Shown: piece after piece, positions 63,765 through 64,000 of the stretch
Position numbering within the stretch: position 1 is the stretch's first letter
Layout: every line of letters begins with the position of its first letter
Source: Adineta vaga
Taxonomy: Eukaryota > Rotifera
Assembly (NCBI GenBank): GCA_021613535.1
Contig: CP075493.1
Location: forward strand, 1,302,001-1,366,000
DNA: 64,000 nt
Reading direction: 5' to 3'
The notes under the pieces: generated by a model
The model's input: only the letters and a program-made list of their open reading frames with translations
Told to the model about the DNA's origin: nothing
The model's database searches: none
Translations under genes and position numbers: made by a program

Positions 63765-64000
63765 CAAATTTATTACGTCAATATGATCCTACACAACCAA
63801 ATTTATATGACATGATGTTGATTAATTTGACATATGCATCTTTTAAATTCAAATCCGAAGCAGTTGATATTTTTGAACAATTTTTTATCAATCATTTTCC
63901 TTCTATTGAAATTTTATTCATCGCATCAGATATTAGATGCATGAAAGCCAACTCTGAAAATAAAAAAGGAGTTTTCCAGAACCTTTTTGGGGGTTCGGCC
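63765..64000 (+). pseudogene. F-box/LRR-like gene fragment running off the window
   Basis: After an acceptor-like TTATTTATCAG (ends 63764) the frame is open to the window edge and reads NLLRQYDPTQPNLYDMMLIN, then FKSEAVDIFEQFFINHFPSI and EILFIASDIRC. The spacing of Leu, Ile and Phe and the phrase HFPSIEILF resemble the middle exons of the F-box genes at 32943 and 46774. No F-box is seen upstream. Status unknown because the window ends. Confidence 0.35.

Overview
The window is eukaryotic nuclear DNA: AT-rich (roughly 30% GC by eye), with many very short GT-AG introns (about 50-100 bp), 3' UTRs with AATAAA signals and clearly animal genes (innexin, Gemin6, alpha-endosulfine, PSMA7). The metazoan gene set, the many decayed F-box/LRR-like genes, the small introns and the splice-acceptor motifs just upstream of start codons together fit a bdelloid rotifer, perhaps Rotaria or Adineta. 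This is an inference from the sequence, not a database result. There are no convincing rRNA, tRNA or CRISPR features.

Layout. 1-4.6 kb: a diverged tandem duplication carrying the last exon of a MYST histone acetyltransferase and a secreted-protein gene; each copy keeps one of the two intact. 5-8.9 kb: ANP32 and DDI1-type aspartic protease genes. 9-20 kb: mobile-element debris, a broken F-box gene and two unrecognised two-pass membrane proteins on the minus strand, then about 5 kb with no gene seen. 20.2-22.4 kb: an innexin. 22.4-28.9 kb: F-box and hAT remnants and several inverted-repeat elements. 29-31.7 kb: proteasome alpha-4 (PSMA7) and a ZAP/PARP12-like zinc-finger gene whose frame changes at a T6A6 tract. 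31.7-35.3 kb: a decayed F-box gene between two direct copies of the zinc-finger gene's 3' end. 35.9-44 kb: ENSA, RIOK2, an HSD11B1-like SDR and a minus-strand WD40 gene with tandem 48-bp phospho-motif exons and two possible first exons. 45.7-48.4 kb: a multipass membrane protein and an F-box pseudogene. 49.3-54.9 kb: PA2G4, GEMIN6 and SUPV3L1 head to tail, the last two only 18 bp apart.

The most striking locus is 57.4-61.3 kb. An F-box exon is followed by 22 leucine-rich-repeat exons spaced at exactly 141 bp (84-bp exon plus 57-bp intron) with no indel and no stop. The predicted product is a 664-residue F-box/LRR protein built by tandem multiplication of an exon-intron unit.

Most conserved genes are housekeeping genes of chromatin, proteolysis, ribosome assembly and RNA processing, with no shared pathway. 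The accessory material between them is F-box/LRR copies and short inverted-repeat elements.
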